Source of the DNA: Schoenobius gigantellus
Lineage: Eukaryota > Arthropoda > Insecta > Lepidoptera > Crambidae
NCBI GenBank assembly: GCA_963935595.1
Contig: OZ012549.1
Span: 22,679,318-22,743,317 of the forward strand
Length of the DNA: 64,000 nt
Direction of reading: 5' to 3'
Made by a program: the position numbers and the translations under genes. Shown here in pieces: positions 1 to 10,503 of this stretch (position 1 is its first letter; each line of letters starts with the position of its first letter). The notes beneath the pieces are model-generated. The model made no database searches. It was not told the DNA's origin and was given only the letters and a program-made list of their open reading frames with translations.

Positions 1-464
1 TAACAAATTGTGTTTTGCGCGGCGCACCTAATATCGGGGTGCGAAAACCCGCTTGGTGTTGTGCAAAAGTATTATCGTCGCGTGTGTGAGCCGTGGTGGC
101 CTAATAGGCATTTGTAGTGCTCCGGTCTCCCCCGGTGGATCCACCGCAGAACTTCAGGAGCCGCGACTTCCTTCGAGCTAGCTCAGGAAGTCCACCGGCT
201 ACATACGGAGACCAATCGGATCCAAGGTAAGTAATACCAATTTTCTAAGAGCTGGTATTCGGTGAATAAAAATTAGCAACCCAGAAGTCGGTGAATCGCC
301 GACGTGGTGGTGTCTACCTTGGGCACCACCAGAATACTTATTTCATGGTTTATTGGAATTAGGGTGCAAAATAGCGGTTGAAAGTTTCTATGGAACATAT
401 TTAAAATCTGCTTCAATAACTATGAAATTTATTATCCAAGCTCCTCAATATAAACAACTGTCTT
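1..464. other. Unrecognised stretch with an orphan splice-donor-like site
   Basis: No gene recognised. About 110 bases before position 226 are open in one plus frame but have no ATG. They end at an excellent 5' splice-site match (CAAG|GTAAGTAAT, GT at 227-228). This could be a non-coding first exon or chance. No matching downstream exon was found. Confidence 0.3.
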
Positions 465-564
465 CTATATAATAGGCTACAAAATTATTTTTCCTACGGG
501 AAAATATAAAATTCCCACGGGAAAACAATAATAACTCGGGCAAAGCCGCGAGCGGAAAGCTAGT
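465..564 (+). mobile_element. Helitron-like element, 3' end fragment
   Basis: The segment carries two CCTACGGGAAAA / CCCACGGGAAAA motifs and ends AAGCCGCGAGCGGAAAGCTAGT. GC-rich ends reading gcgggc...GCTAGT are the usual 3' terminus of short lepidopteran Helitron-like elements. The left boundary is uncertain because no clear 5' TC-CACTAATATTATAAA end is visible. Non-coding. Confidence 0.55.
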
Positions 565-1559
565 CGCTTATAAGATGAAGACTATTGGAAACATATCCAC
601 CTGTTTATTTAATAATGAACCTTCGCAACTTCAAGAGACGTCCCGTGGCCTGACATGGGTCGACATCTGAGGTATTTCTGAAAAACTTGAAACGAAACAT
701 TCCTTATTATATTTGACTGGATTTATGTGTATTATTTTGACGGTCCGGTCAAAGCGTTCAAGGCTTAAATGCTGATTCCGTTATAAGGGATGAACTCGTG
801 GATAAAATAATATTACCTATAAGACCAAATTCATCATTTTTGATGATTTCAGAAGAAAATATTCATTGTTAAGTCTCACTTCCTGATTATGTAGTCATAG
901 AATGCCATCTATATGACTTAAAGAGACCTGATAAGGCTTTTGGGCCTTTCCTGATAAGGCTTTTGAGCTGTTTTCCACCACGCTGGCTCCGTCAGGCAAC
1001 TTGATGAAGACCGACAGAACCTCGTCCGTTTTTATTTTTTTAATCTTTATCGCATTTAAAACGATAAAAAAAATATTTCACAAAAATAAAAAGCGACTTT
1101 TTATTTTTTGTAAAATATTTTATTATTTTATCTTTTTAGTGAATTTAATACCACCTCACCTTCCTGACCTGACCAAGTCCAACAGTTAAGGATCATTCCA
1201 CCATCAGCTCGGTTCATGAATACCAGACGCAAATACTTATGTGAATAACTTCCGTACGTGAATAATTTCCGAAAAAACATGAAACCCGTTCGACATACAC
1301 TGATTTTTAATGTGTTTAACATTATGTAACGTCGTCGTTTGAGTGGTCTTGGTATACTTGTTGAAAAAATAAACCCATACTTATAAGCTAATGAACATTA
1401 GTCCGCTTTTCTTCACTAAGTCGTCGTTAAGTTTCAGGATTAGGTTGTTTGATCAACGGAGGTCACGACCGAGTGAAGAATCAAGGAATTGAAAACGGGA
1501 TTTAAGGTAAAAAGGAGCTTGAGGGTTGAGCAGAATATTTAACAAACTGAAAAAAAATC
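565..1559. other. No gene recognised; AT-rich
   Basis: Only short chance open frames are present. Bases 1025-1145 are strongly AT-rich with runs of A and T. The right part may belong to the 3' UTR of the minus-strand LINE remnant that follows, but no diagnostic 3' tail was seen. Confidence 0.4.
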
Positions 1560-3850
1560 TAAGATTCATACGGTGCCGAACAGGAAGCCAAATCAACTGC
1601 CGGCGATAAGAGGAAATCATGGTCAAATTTTCGAAGCCCGGAAATAAATCGAATACCGTTATTTATTAGACGGTCTAATTTATTTAAAAGGTATTGAATA
1701 ACATCAGTGAAACAGACATCGACATAATCTAGTGCTGTAAAAGAGAAGGGCTTGGGTGAGTATCAATTTTGTTTTGGACGGTATAAAGGCAACGCAATGT
1801 AAAATTTACGCGACGACAAATTTCTATAATGTGCGGCCGCCAGCTCAAATTACTATTAATAAGTAATCCCAGGTTTTTTTACAACCGGCAGGAAAGGTAC
1901 GACACAATTATTATAAATAAGTGAATCAAGACTAATGTGGTCTAAGAGAGCCAGTTGTGTCGAGCTACCAATAATAATTCATTGACACTTGATCGGATTA
2001 TTTGACATACCGTAGCTCTTAGACCACTCGAAGATTATAGATAGATCCTTATTTAGTTGTGCGATCAGCTTATTAATATTGTGAACCCTGCACATAAAAA
2101 CTGAAGATCGACTGCATAGATGGTGGAATGATTCTATTATTTTAGCGATGGAATTCACAAAAAGTGAAAAAAGAAGAGAGAAGAGAATTGCCCTGAGCCT
2201 CGCCTGCCGGCGCTCTCTAAGATAGGAAGTAAACCAATTCTGTACTGATGTAGACAGGCCCAAGGAGCTCAGAATGGTCGAAAACAGAACGTCATTGTCT
2301 ACGGCATTGAAGACGTTGGAGAAATCAATTATAACCGGAACCGTTAACTGGGCGTGCTCCATCTTCTTCCGAATGTCCTATGACCAGATGTACTGGTGAT
2401 GTATGACCAGACCGAAAACCAAAGCTACTATAACCGATCTCATGGTTTTGCAAATGATATCATATGATATCATAGTGCAAAACGAAAAATACGATTTCCG
2501 GTCAGATTTTTGATCATTTGTTCATTATTTAATGATGACATCATTGAAATTATGCCATTAATTTTCAATGATGACATCATTGAAATAGTGAGGATATCAT
2601 TGGAAATCGGTAATACAAAATGCAGAATTTCATGACTTCTTTTTCACAAATTTATACCATGTCATATGATGAAAGATCCATAATTGGCCTGCAGATTGAC
2701 AAGGGGAAGTAAAATCGTTTGAAGATATGAATTTGGTAAGCTGCATAAGAACTAACGACTAAGGAATGCAATATAGAAATAGGTCTGAAATGGCTGAGTT
2801 GGGTTATTTGTTTTTAGGGAGTGAGATGATAAAGGCTTAATGCAAGATAAAAGGGTAAGTAGCGGTTTTCAAAGAAAAAATAAATATGTGGCATAAAACA
2901 AGGAGAAAACAGTCAAGAAGTAATATTATCATTTGTTGTAGTGACATCATCGCACCATCATGCAGTGGGCATTAATTTTTATGGAGAAGAAAAGTCGTCC
3001 TCGTCAATCACAGAACTTAAGTTGAAATACTGAGTTGCAGGAGCGGCCGAGAAGATTATAGAAATAATGTTCGTTTTGACATCATTGGAAATGTGATCAG
3101 TTTCACAGAAGTGATTATTTAACACATTAAAGAGAAATTATGGCTTGCACTAAAGATACCAAGCGTACTAAGAAACTTACATGTATCCACAGAAGAGGAT
3201 TCTAAGACATTTTCATGAATATATTGGAGTTGAGCTACCCTTAACCATCTGGTTGCAGTAATTTCTGAGATGCTTGAAGCTGTTCCAGCTCTCATCTATC
3301 CTGTGCTTCCTGAAACGTAAAAATGCTTTGTTGCGTCCGCGCATAGCAACTATCGCGGCAGAGGCGATCCAGGCTGAAAGAGGCCGTCTCAGTCGGACAG
3401 TTTTATAAGGCACATATTTATATATTTATTGGATGACTAGTTTTAAAATAGTTTTATTTAAAAAATCAACCATTTGATTCACGGAGGACTCGAGTACCAC
3501 AGGTGACCAGTCGACAGCAACAGCCTAAACGCACGAAGTTGCTCCATATTTAGCCTGAAGATGTTGCGTAAACGGATTGTTTTTAGGCGTTGTTTTGGTG
3601 GTTCGGACTTGAAAACAAGGTTTCGTGTCTCGATAAACCAAGTGCCGATTGTTGCCCAAACTTCATAACACGCTCTGCAGAACTAACAATAATGTGATCA
3701 TTCCAGGAGTCACTCGTGTTACGTGACAGCAGAATAGATAAACCCACCGACTCCGTGATGACTTAAAATTTCGTGGAAGGGACAGAGATCTTTATAAGGT
3801 CGGTATCGAAATCACCTCTGATTATATACAGTCTGTGCCTATAGAATTGA
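1560..3850 (-). pseudogene. Decayed CR1/Jockey-type LINE ORF2 (endonuclease and reverse transcriptase)
   Basis: Read on the minus strand, pieces of a non-LTR retrotransposon protein appear in order. Near 3840-3650 there are endonuclease C-terminal traces (GDFDTDLIKISVPS, later AERVMKFGQQSALG). Near 3413-3213 is the linker with a basic FRKHR...SWNSFKHLRNYCNQMV stretch. Bases 2362-1979 hold RT motif IIDFSNVFNAVD (first catalytic Asp region) followed by YLRERRQARLR. The family is the same type as the better preserved copy at 51.6-54.5 kb, which aligns in the same order, including the intervening segment at about 3055-3100. Frameshifts, stops and insertions abound; the YADD box is not recoverable. 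Ends are approximate. An old, dead copy. Confidence 0.7.
2531..2611. repeat. Tandem near-palindromic TGATGACATCA repeats
   Basis: Two copies of a 20-base unit centred on AATGATGACATCATT lie at 2531-2550 and 2566-2586, with a weaker third copy near 2589-2611. Each unit is nearly self-complementary. The repeats sit inside the LINE remnant at a place where the better preserved copy has no such sequence, so they look like a later expansion or small insertion. Confidence 0.6.
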
Positions 3851-3859
3851 GTAAAGATC

Positions 3860-4481
3860 AATTCCGTTGATCTACAATGTTCACCATGTTCACAATGTTC
3901 ACCATGTAGTTGAGGTTGGTTGAGTCCTGTTTGTAGTAATATGGATGTTCCGACTTCAATTAAAATGTGACGTTGTTTATATTATTTTTGACTTTTTAGT
4001 GTTTTTGAGGTCGGTTTCAGCGTAAAAGGCGCTACATCGAAAATATTGGTTATTTTTAATGTAATGTCATAGGTCACTTAGAGATCTTACAGATCTGAAA
4101 GTCAAATATGTGTTTCTTTATATCTTTAGCTAGACACGACAAGAACCGGAAACACGATTTAAAAATTTTGCCTCGATACATTTTATTTTATATTAAATAA
4201 AATAAAAAAAAGAAAATTCAGGATTAAGGTTAAAATAAATATACCTCTTAAAAATAAGAAAATACAGGATTACTAGTAAACGATATTAGGTATTCAATAA
4301 AAACTTTTTTAAATAAGTAGGCATGATCGGTATTCAGCATGGTACAGAAACATTTTATTTTTTAATAAAATAATTTGTATTTTGTCGCTAACGTCGATAA
4401 TTTCTAAACAACCTGGATAGCATGCGATGCGGGCGCAGCGCATTCACGACTTTGATGGCAAAGATAATATAAAGTCTTGTT
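3860..4481. other. AT-rich flank holding the left part of a TIR-bounded element
   Basis: No gene. It contains a GAGGTCGGTTTCAGCG-type segment common in lepidopteran repeats and the 19-bp inverted repeat at 4026-4044. Bases 4170-4380 are almost pure A/T. Confidence 0.45.
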
Positions 4482-7400
4482 ACTTGAGCACGGGGTCCCA
4501 AATACCACCTATCGGGACCCAAGCCAACCTCACCTGCACGCGGTGCACCCTGCTCTATAACGGACGAGGCTCTGGCGCTCCCCACCAACCCGCACTGGGC
4601 CAGCGTGGTGGGAGATGGCCCAAAACCCCCCATGAACCCAAACATTAAACAAAGGCCCCAAGTGCCCGGCGGTTCTGAAGGCCGTGCCGGCGGTGACGGA
4701 CGTCGGCGCGGTGCTGGGACCTGGGGTGCAAAGAATCCCCGGGCGGCGGAGATCCCCCGTCAGACGACCTTGGCCCTGGCCACATATAACGCGCGCACAC
4801 TGCGGACCGAGGAGAAGCTGCTGGAGCTCGAGAGGGAGTTGAGCAGGATTCGCTGGAGTATAGTGGGACTGTCCGAAGTCCGAAGAGAGGGTGAGGACAC
4901 GATGGTTCTCAAATCCGGCAACCTGCTCTATTTCCGGGAGGGCGAAGACCTGTCCCAAGGTGGTGTCGGATTTATCGTCCACAAGTCTCTTGTGAACAAC
5001 GTTGTACAGATCGGAAGTGTGTCGAATAGGGTGGCGTACCTTATACTCAGAATTACCAAACGGTATTCGCTGAAGGTCATACAGGTATACGCTCCGACCT
5101 CGAAACACTCCGACGAGGAAGTGGAAGCTATGTATGAGGACAATTCTCGGGCAATACATGCTTCCAAGACTCATTACACCGTTGTCATGGGAGACTTCAA
5201 CGCAAAGCTAGGCAAGCGCGGCGATAGTGAGTTGAAAGTGGGGCAATTTGGAGCTGGAATCCGGAATTACCGTGGTCAAATGCTAGCCGATTACATGGAG
5301 AGAGAGGGACTCTATATGATGAACTCTTTCTTCAAAAAACGGCTGCATCGAAAATGGACCTGGAAAAGTCCGGATGGCGTGACAAAAAATGAGATTGACT
5401 TCATCATGTCGACTAAGACTCGCTTATTCAATGACGTCTCAGTGATCAATACGTTCAACACGGGAAGCGATCACCGAATGGTGAGAGGCGCATTGAATCT
5501 TAATGTAAAAGCTGAGAGGTATCGACTGATGAAGTCAACGCTCCGTCCTGGAGCCATCCAGATCCAAAACCCCGAGCGCTTTCAACTCGAATTACAGAAT
5601 CGGTTCGCTTGCCTGGAGGATTGCACGGATGTGGACACATATAATGACAGGTTTGTGGAAACTGTCCTTACGGTGGGTTCGAAGTTTTTCAAACCCAGCC
5701 GTACCAAGCAAAGGAGCAAGATCTCAGAGCCGACAATTAAGCTGATGGAAGAAAGACGTGGGATGGGTCTGCAGTCCTCTGAAGATGCTCGTCGGCGACT
5801 CAACAAACAGATCTCGAAGTCTCTGACTCGCGACATACGCCGATTTAATACAGAACGTATTAAGGAAGCCATCGAGCGGAACAAGGGCTCCAAAGTGTTC
5901 GCAAGAGATCTGTCACTCGGTCAGAGTTTGCTGACGAAGCTGAAGACAGAGGACGGCAGAGTCGTCACGTCTCGACCTGAACTTATGGCTGAGATTGAAC
6001 GCTTTTATGGACAGCTTTACACAACATCGCAGGCACCTGTCATTCAGGCTACAGACCCTAGAGCCAAATTGATCCGGCATTACACCGAAGACATCCCGGA
6101 CGTCAGCCTGTACGAGATTAGTGTGGCTCTCAAACAGCTAAAAAACAACAAGGCACCGGGTGATGATGGAGTTACAGCTGAGCTTTTGAAAGCAGGCGGA
6201 CTACCAGTCCGGAAAGCGCTGCAGAGGCTATTTAACTCCATCATACTCGAGGGCATTACGCCTAAAGCATGGCACGGGGGTGTGGTGGCACTTTTCTTCA
6301 AAAAGGGCGACAGGGCCCAGTTGAAGAACTACAGACCCATCACACTCCTGAGTCATGTATACAAGCTGTTCTCGAGAGTCATCACGAATCGTCTCGCGCG
6401 CAGGTTTGACGACTTTCAGCCTCCCGAACAAGCCGGATTCCGTAAAGGCTATAGTACCATAGACCACATTCATACGCTGCGGCAGGTTATACAGAAGACC
6501 GAGGAGTATCTGCCACTATGCTTGGCGTTTGTGGACTATGAGAAAGCCTTCGATTCTGTCGAGACCTGGGCCGTGCTTAGGTCACTCCAGAGGTGCCAAA
6601 TAGACTACCGGTACATCCAAGTGTTGAAGTCATTGTACGGAAACGCCACTATGTCAGTCCGCCTTCAGGACCAGAACTCGAAACCAATACGACTTCAGCG
6701 AGGTGTGAGACAAGGTGACGTTATATCGCCGAAGCTGTTCACAGCTGCGCTGGAGGATGTATTTAAGCTTTTGGACTGGAGAGGACTCGGCATCAACATA
6801 AACGGCGAGTACATGACTCACCTTCGTTTTGCCGATGATATCGTGGTCATGGCTGAGACCGTGGAAGATCTAGGCACAATGCTCGAAGACCTTTGTAGAG
6901 TTTCCCAACAAGTGGGTCTTAAAATGAACATGGACAAGACCAAAATTATGGTGAATTCCCATGTAGTACCCACTCCTGTGAAGGTTGGCGGCTCTACACT
7001 GGAAGTTGTTGACGAATATGTTTACCTGGGACAAATAGTCCAGCTCGGTAAGTCCAACTTCCAGAAAGAGGTAAATCGACGAATCCAACTCGGCTGGGCA
7101 GCGTTCGGGAAGCTACGCAGCATATTCTCGGCCAATCTACCGCAGTGTCTTAAGACGAAAGTCTTCAATTCGTGCGTGTTGCCAGTGATGACGTACGGAA
7201 CTGAGACGTGGCCGTTTACAATGAGTCTCATCAGAAGGCTCAATGTCACTCAAAGGGCAATGGAGAGGGCTATGCTCGGGGTTTCTCTACGCGATCGCAT
7301 CAGAAATGAAGAGATCCGTAGAAGAACTAGAGTCGCCGACATAGCCCAAAGAATTGCAAACCTTAAGTGGCAGTGGGCAGGACACATAGCTCGCAGGACT

Positions 7401-7631
7401 GACGGCCGTTGGGGCGGAAAGGTCCTCGAGTGGCGGCCGCGTACCGGGAGACGCAGCGTTGGTAGGCCCCCCACAAGGTGGACCGACGATCTGGTGAAGG
7501 TCGCGGGAAGCCGCTGGATGCGGGAGGCGCAGGACCGATCGGTTTGGAGATCCCTGGGGGAGGCCTATGTCCAGCAGTGGGCGTCTCTTGGCTGAAATGA
7601 TGATGATGATGATGATGACTTGAGCACGGGG
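4482..7631 (+). mobile_element. Full-length RTE-clade non-LTR retrotransposon with 14-bp target duplication
   Basis: The 14-bp sequence ACTTGAGCACGGGG stands at 4482-4495 and again at 7618-7631, flanking the element exactly. The 5' UTR is short (about 135 bp). The single ORF ends at 7595, and the 3' end is a run of ATG/GAT triplets (7598-7617), the simple-repeat tail expected of RTE elements instead of poly(A). The 5' start, TCCCAAATACCACC, matches the copy at 56.4 kb; that copy has about 13 extra 5' bases including GGGG, so the first few bases of the target duplication here could belong to the element. It appears structurally complete and young. Confidence 0.9.
4632..7595 (+). CDS. RTE retrotransposon endonuclease-reverse transcriptase (987 aa)
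   Basis: The protein nicks target DNA and copies its own RNA into the nick (target-primed reverse transcription). The N-terminal part has the APE-type endonuclease motifs: TYNARTL (Asn53), SEVRR (Glu82), YAPTS, GDFNA (Asp188, Asn190) and SDHRM (Asp280, His281). The reverse transcriptase occupies roughly residues 490-780: NNKAPGDDGV, NYRPITLLS, LAFVDYEKAFDS (Asp635), GVRQGDVISPKLF and FADD (Asp735, Asp736). The C-terminal part ends in the basic, Trp-rich WQWAGHIARR / PTRWTDDL region usual in this clade. No stop or frameshift occurs. The start is the first ATG, matching the start of the copy at 56,539; an upstream in-frame GTG is not a plausible eukaryotic start. One codon (Asn between Tyr and Leu-Pro-Leu, just before the first RT catalytic motif) present in the other copies is missing. 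Probably competent or only recently dead. Confidence 0.92.
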   Translation: MNPNIKQRPQVPGGSEGRAGGDGRRRGAGTWGAKNPRAAEIPRQTTLALATYNARTLRTEEKLLELERELSRIRWSIVGLSEVRREGEDTMVLKSGNLLYFREGEDLSQGGVGFIVHKSLVNNVVQIGSVSNRVAYLILRITKRYSLKVIQVYAPTSKHSDEEVEAMYEDNSRAIHASKTHYTVVMGDFNAKLGKRGDSELKVGQFGAGIRNYRGQMLADYMEREGLYMMNSFFKKRLHRKWTWKSPDGVTKNEIDFIMSTKTRLFNDVSVINTFNTGSDHRMVRGALNLNVKAERYRLMKSTLRPGAIQIQNPERFQLELQNRFACLEDCTDVDTYNDRFVETVLTVGSKFFKPSRTKQRSKISEPTIKLMEERRGMGLQSSEDARRRLNKQISKSLTRDIRRFNTERIKEAIERNKGSKVFARDLSLGQSLLTKLKTEDGRVVTSRPELMAEIERFYGQLYTTSQAPVIQATDPRAKLIRHYTEDIPDVSLYEISVALKQLKNNKAPGDDGVTAELLKAGGLPVRKALQRLFNSIILEGITPKAWHGGVVALFFKKGDRAQLKNYRPITLLSHVYKLFSRVITNRLARRFDDFQPPEQAGFRKGYSTIDHIHTLRQVIQKTEEYLPLCLAFVDYEKAFDSVETWAVLRSLQRCQIDYRYIQVLKSLYGNATMSVRLQDQNSKPIRLQRGVRQGDVISPKLFTAALEDVFKLLDWRGLGININGEYMTHLRFADDIVVMAETVEDLGTMLEDLCRVSQQVGLKMNMDKTKIMVNSHVVPTPVKVGGSTLEVVDEYVYLGQIVQLGKSNFQKEVNRRIQLGWAAFGKLRSIFSANLPQCLKTKVFNSCVLPVMTYGTETWPFTMSLIRRLNVTQRAMERAMLGVSLRDRIRNEEIRRRTRVADIAQRIANLKWQWAGHIARRTDGRWGGKVLEWRPRTGRRSVGRPPTRWTDDLVKVAGSRWMREAQDRSVWRSLGEAYVQQWASLG

Positions 7632-8877
7632 GGCGCCCTGCGTTTACGTATAGACCACGCCTCCTATTGTTTTATTCATTTTCGATGTAGCGCCTTAAAA
7701 TTAACATACGTTTCATATTATTGAGTATACTCAAGTTTCATAACTACAATAAGTGCTATGAAACACACGTATATACATTCTTTCATCTTTTATCAGCATA
7801 AAACAAGGTATAATTGTAAATAAGACCGCAAATATACCAAGAACCTATCTCTCTAATTATTTGATCATATTTTACCGGGAGCTTGCAAGTAACGTTAATT
7901 AATATCACACAGTTAAGCTCGAATCAAAAGATAGAGATACTTTGATATGCCATACCTACTAATATGGAATATAACTAATCATATTCAGTAAATGCCTGGT
8001 ATACATGTATGTATGTTAGTAAGCCCCTTTCACAGTTTTATATCATGCGACTTAGCGTCGCATTGTGTTCCTATATGACAAAATATTTAAATCACACTGT
8101 CAATCTGTCGATATATACCTAATTTTATATGACCTGTTAAATACATTACGTCGCCCTAACTAAACTTGGCAGAAGTAAATGGAGCTCAACAGCTAACGAA
8201 GTTAACACTTTATCGAGTTAGTTCTTCGCGACTTAAACATTCGTACTCCAAAGATTTTTCAGTTTTAATAGCTAAAGCACTTACCATTAATCAAGAAACT
8301 TGAAAGCGCAAAATGTAACATTTCAAGCTACTACTGTACTTTACTACTTTTATCCTTAACTGAAACATTGTTTATACCCAAGCGAGTTACTTTTCAACTT
8401 AGCTTCGCAAGTCATAAAGAGCGAACTAAATTATAACTTATGAACGAATTGAATGGGAATAGAGTAGGAGCATCAGTAAAATACCTGATGTCGTTCACAC
8501 GATATTAGCGCGTGAATTGTTATGTTATTGAACATCTGAAAGTCAATCTATCCGGTTGGTAGTAGAACTGGCCCTCTGGACTTGAGCAAGCGGCGAAGAG
8601 ATGGCGACGGGCGGGCGGAGCGGCTGGTATTACACAAATCTTTAGCATTAGTCACGGACCGCCGCCGTAGTCGTTACGCCGACGCTCCGCCGCCGCCGGA
8701 CGCTGTCGTCCATCTTGCAGCATGACTTATATACCTACCTATAGTAAGTAAGATAAGCAAACTGAACAACTTTTACTATGGGACGAATCTTGAAATCGCA
8801 AAAACCAAATCAAGTCTTCAATATATTTTATGTCCAGTAGATGATAACATAAAATATAAAATGTTGATTTCCTGAAA
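7632..8877. other. Non-coding stretch with a CpG-rich block
   Basis: Mostly AT-rich with no recognised gene. Bases about 8590-8715 are strikingly GC- and CpG-rich (repeated GCCGCCG, GGCGGGCGG). Both strands have a short ATG-led frame there (MATGGRSG... plus; MDDSVRRRRS... minus), but neither leads to a recognisable product. Bases 8775-8800 (TATGGGACGAATCTTGAAAT) resemble 33,685-33,710, so at least this part is repetitive. Confidence 0.4.
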
Positions 8878-10503
8878 AGATTGATTGCTTGGATGACTGC
8901 ACGTATGTGGACTTTATAATGACAGGGTTGTGGAAGCTGTCCTTACGGTGGGTGTATAGTTTTGGAAACCCAGCCGTACTAAGCAAGGAAGTAAGTTCTC
9001 GGAGCCGACAGCTAAGCTGATGGAGGTAAGACGTGGAATGGGTCTGAAAGCTTCTGAAGATGCTCGTCGGCGACTCAACAAACAGATCTCTAAGTGTCAT
9101 ACGGCGATTTAATATGGACCGTATTAAAGAGGCCATTGAGCACAACAAGGGCTCTAAAGTGTTCGTAAGAGATCTGTCACTCGGTCAGTCTGCTGACGAA
9201 GCTGAAGACAGAGGACGGCAGAGTCATTACATCCCGACCTGAGCTTATGGCCAAGATCGAACGCTTCTATGGACAGCTTTACGCAACATCACAAGCACCT
9301 GTTATTCAGGCTACATACCCTAAAGCCAAATTGATCCAACACTACACCAAAGATATCCCGGACGTCAGCATGTATGGCTCTCAAATAGCTTAAAAATAAC
9401 AAGGCGCCGGGTGATGATGTAATTACAGCCGAACTCCTAAAAGCGGGTGGACTACCAGTCCGGAAAGCGCTGCAGTGGCTATTCAACTCCGTCATACTCG
9501 AGGGCAAAACGCCTAAAGCATGGCACAGGGGCGTGGTTCTGTTCTTCAAAAAGGGACCCATCACGCTCCTGAGTCATGTTTACAAGCTGTTTTCGAGGGT
9601 CATCACGAAACGTCTCGCACACAGGTTCGACGACTTCTAGCATCCCGAACAAGCCGGTTTCTGAAAAGGCTTTTGTACCATAGACTACATTCATACGCTG
9701 CGGCAGTTTATACAGAAGACCGAGGAGTATAATCTGCCACTATGCTTGTCGTTTGTGGACTATAAGAAAGTCTTCGATTCTGCGGAGACCTGGGCCGTAC
9801 TTAGATCACTCCAGAGGTGCCAAATAGACTATCAGTACATCCAAGTGTATACATCCATCATTGTACGAAAACGCCACTATGTCAGTCCGCCTTCAGGAAC
9901 AAAACTCGAAACCAGTACGACTTCAGCGCGGTGTGAGACAGGGTGACGTTATATCGCCGAAACTGTTCACAGCTGCGTTGGAGGATGGTTTTTGGACTGT
10001 AGGGGACTCGGCATCAACATAAACGGCGAGTACATGACTCACCTTCGTTTTGTTGATGATATCGTAGTCGTGGCTGAGACCGTGAAGGATCTAGGCACAA
10101 TGCTTGAGACCTCTGTAGAGTTTCCCAACAAGTGGGTCTTAAAATGAACATGGATAAGACTAAAATAATGTCGAATTCCCGTGTAGTACCCACTCCTGTG
10201 AATGATGGAGGCTCGCTAGAAGTTGTTGACGAATATGTTTACCTGGGGCAAATAGTCCAGCTCGGTAAGTCCAACTTCCAGAAAGAGGTGAATCGACGAA
10301 TCCAACTCGGCTGGGCAGCATTCGGGAAGCAACGCAGCATATTCTCGGCCCATCTACCGCAGTGTCTCAAGACGAAAGTCTTCAATTCGTGCGTGTTGCC
10401 AGTGATAACATACGGAACTGAGACGTAGCCGCTTACAATGGGTCTCATAAGAAGGCTTAAAGTCACTCAAAGGGCAATGGAGAGAGCTATGCTCGGGGTT
10501 TCT
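8878..10503 (+). pseudogene. Decayed RTE retrotransposon copy, truncated at both ends
   Basis: The segment aligns along its length with bases about 5610-7282 of the intact RTE element, from the linker after the endonuclease into the C-terminal region. Many small deletions and substitutions break the frame. Recognisable pieces include SFVDYKKVFDSAETW, with the first RT catalytic motif near 9749, and GLKMNMDKTKIM...LEVVDEYVYLGQIVQLGKSNFQKEV at 10,132-10,300. The FADD box has become FVDD. Alignment stops abruptly in GVS at 10,503, so both the 5' end and the true 3' tail are missing. Older than the copies at 4.5 and 56.4 kb. Confidence 0.85.

Larger units (their letters stand above)
4026..7696. 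mobile_element. Candidate DNA transposon or MITE bounded by 19-bp inverted repeats, split by RTE
   Basis: AAGGCGCTACATCGAAAAT at 4026-4044 is the exact reverse complement of bases 7678-7696. Removing the RTE element and one copy of its target duplication leaves an element of about 535 bp with no coding capacity. TAAA is present just outside or overlapping both ends (4023-4026 and 7696-7699) and could be a target duplication. Superfamily unknown. Confidence 0.5.

Noticed and set aside
4530..5174. Minus-strand open frame of 214 codons across the RTE 5' part
   Set aside because: It is a shadow of the RTE coding frame. The same shadow recurs in the copy at 56.5 kb only because the DNA is homologous.
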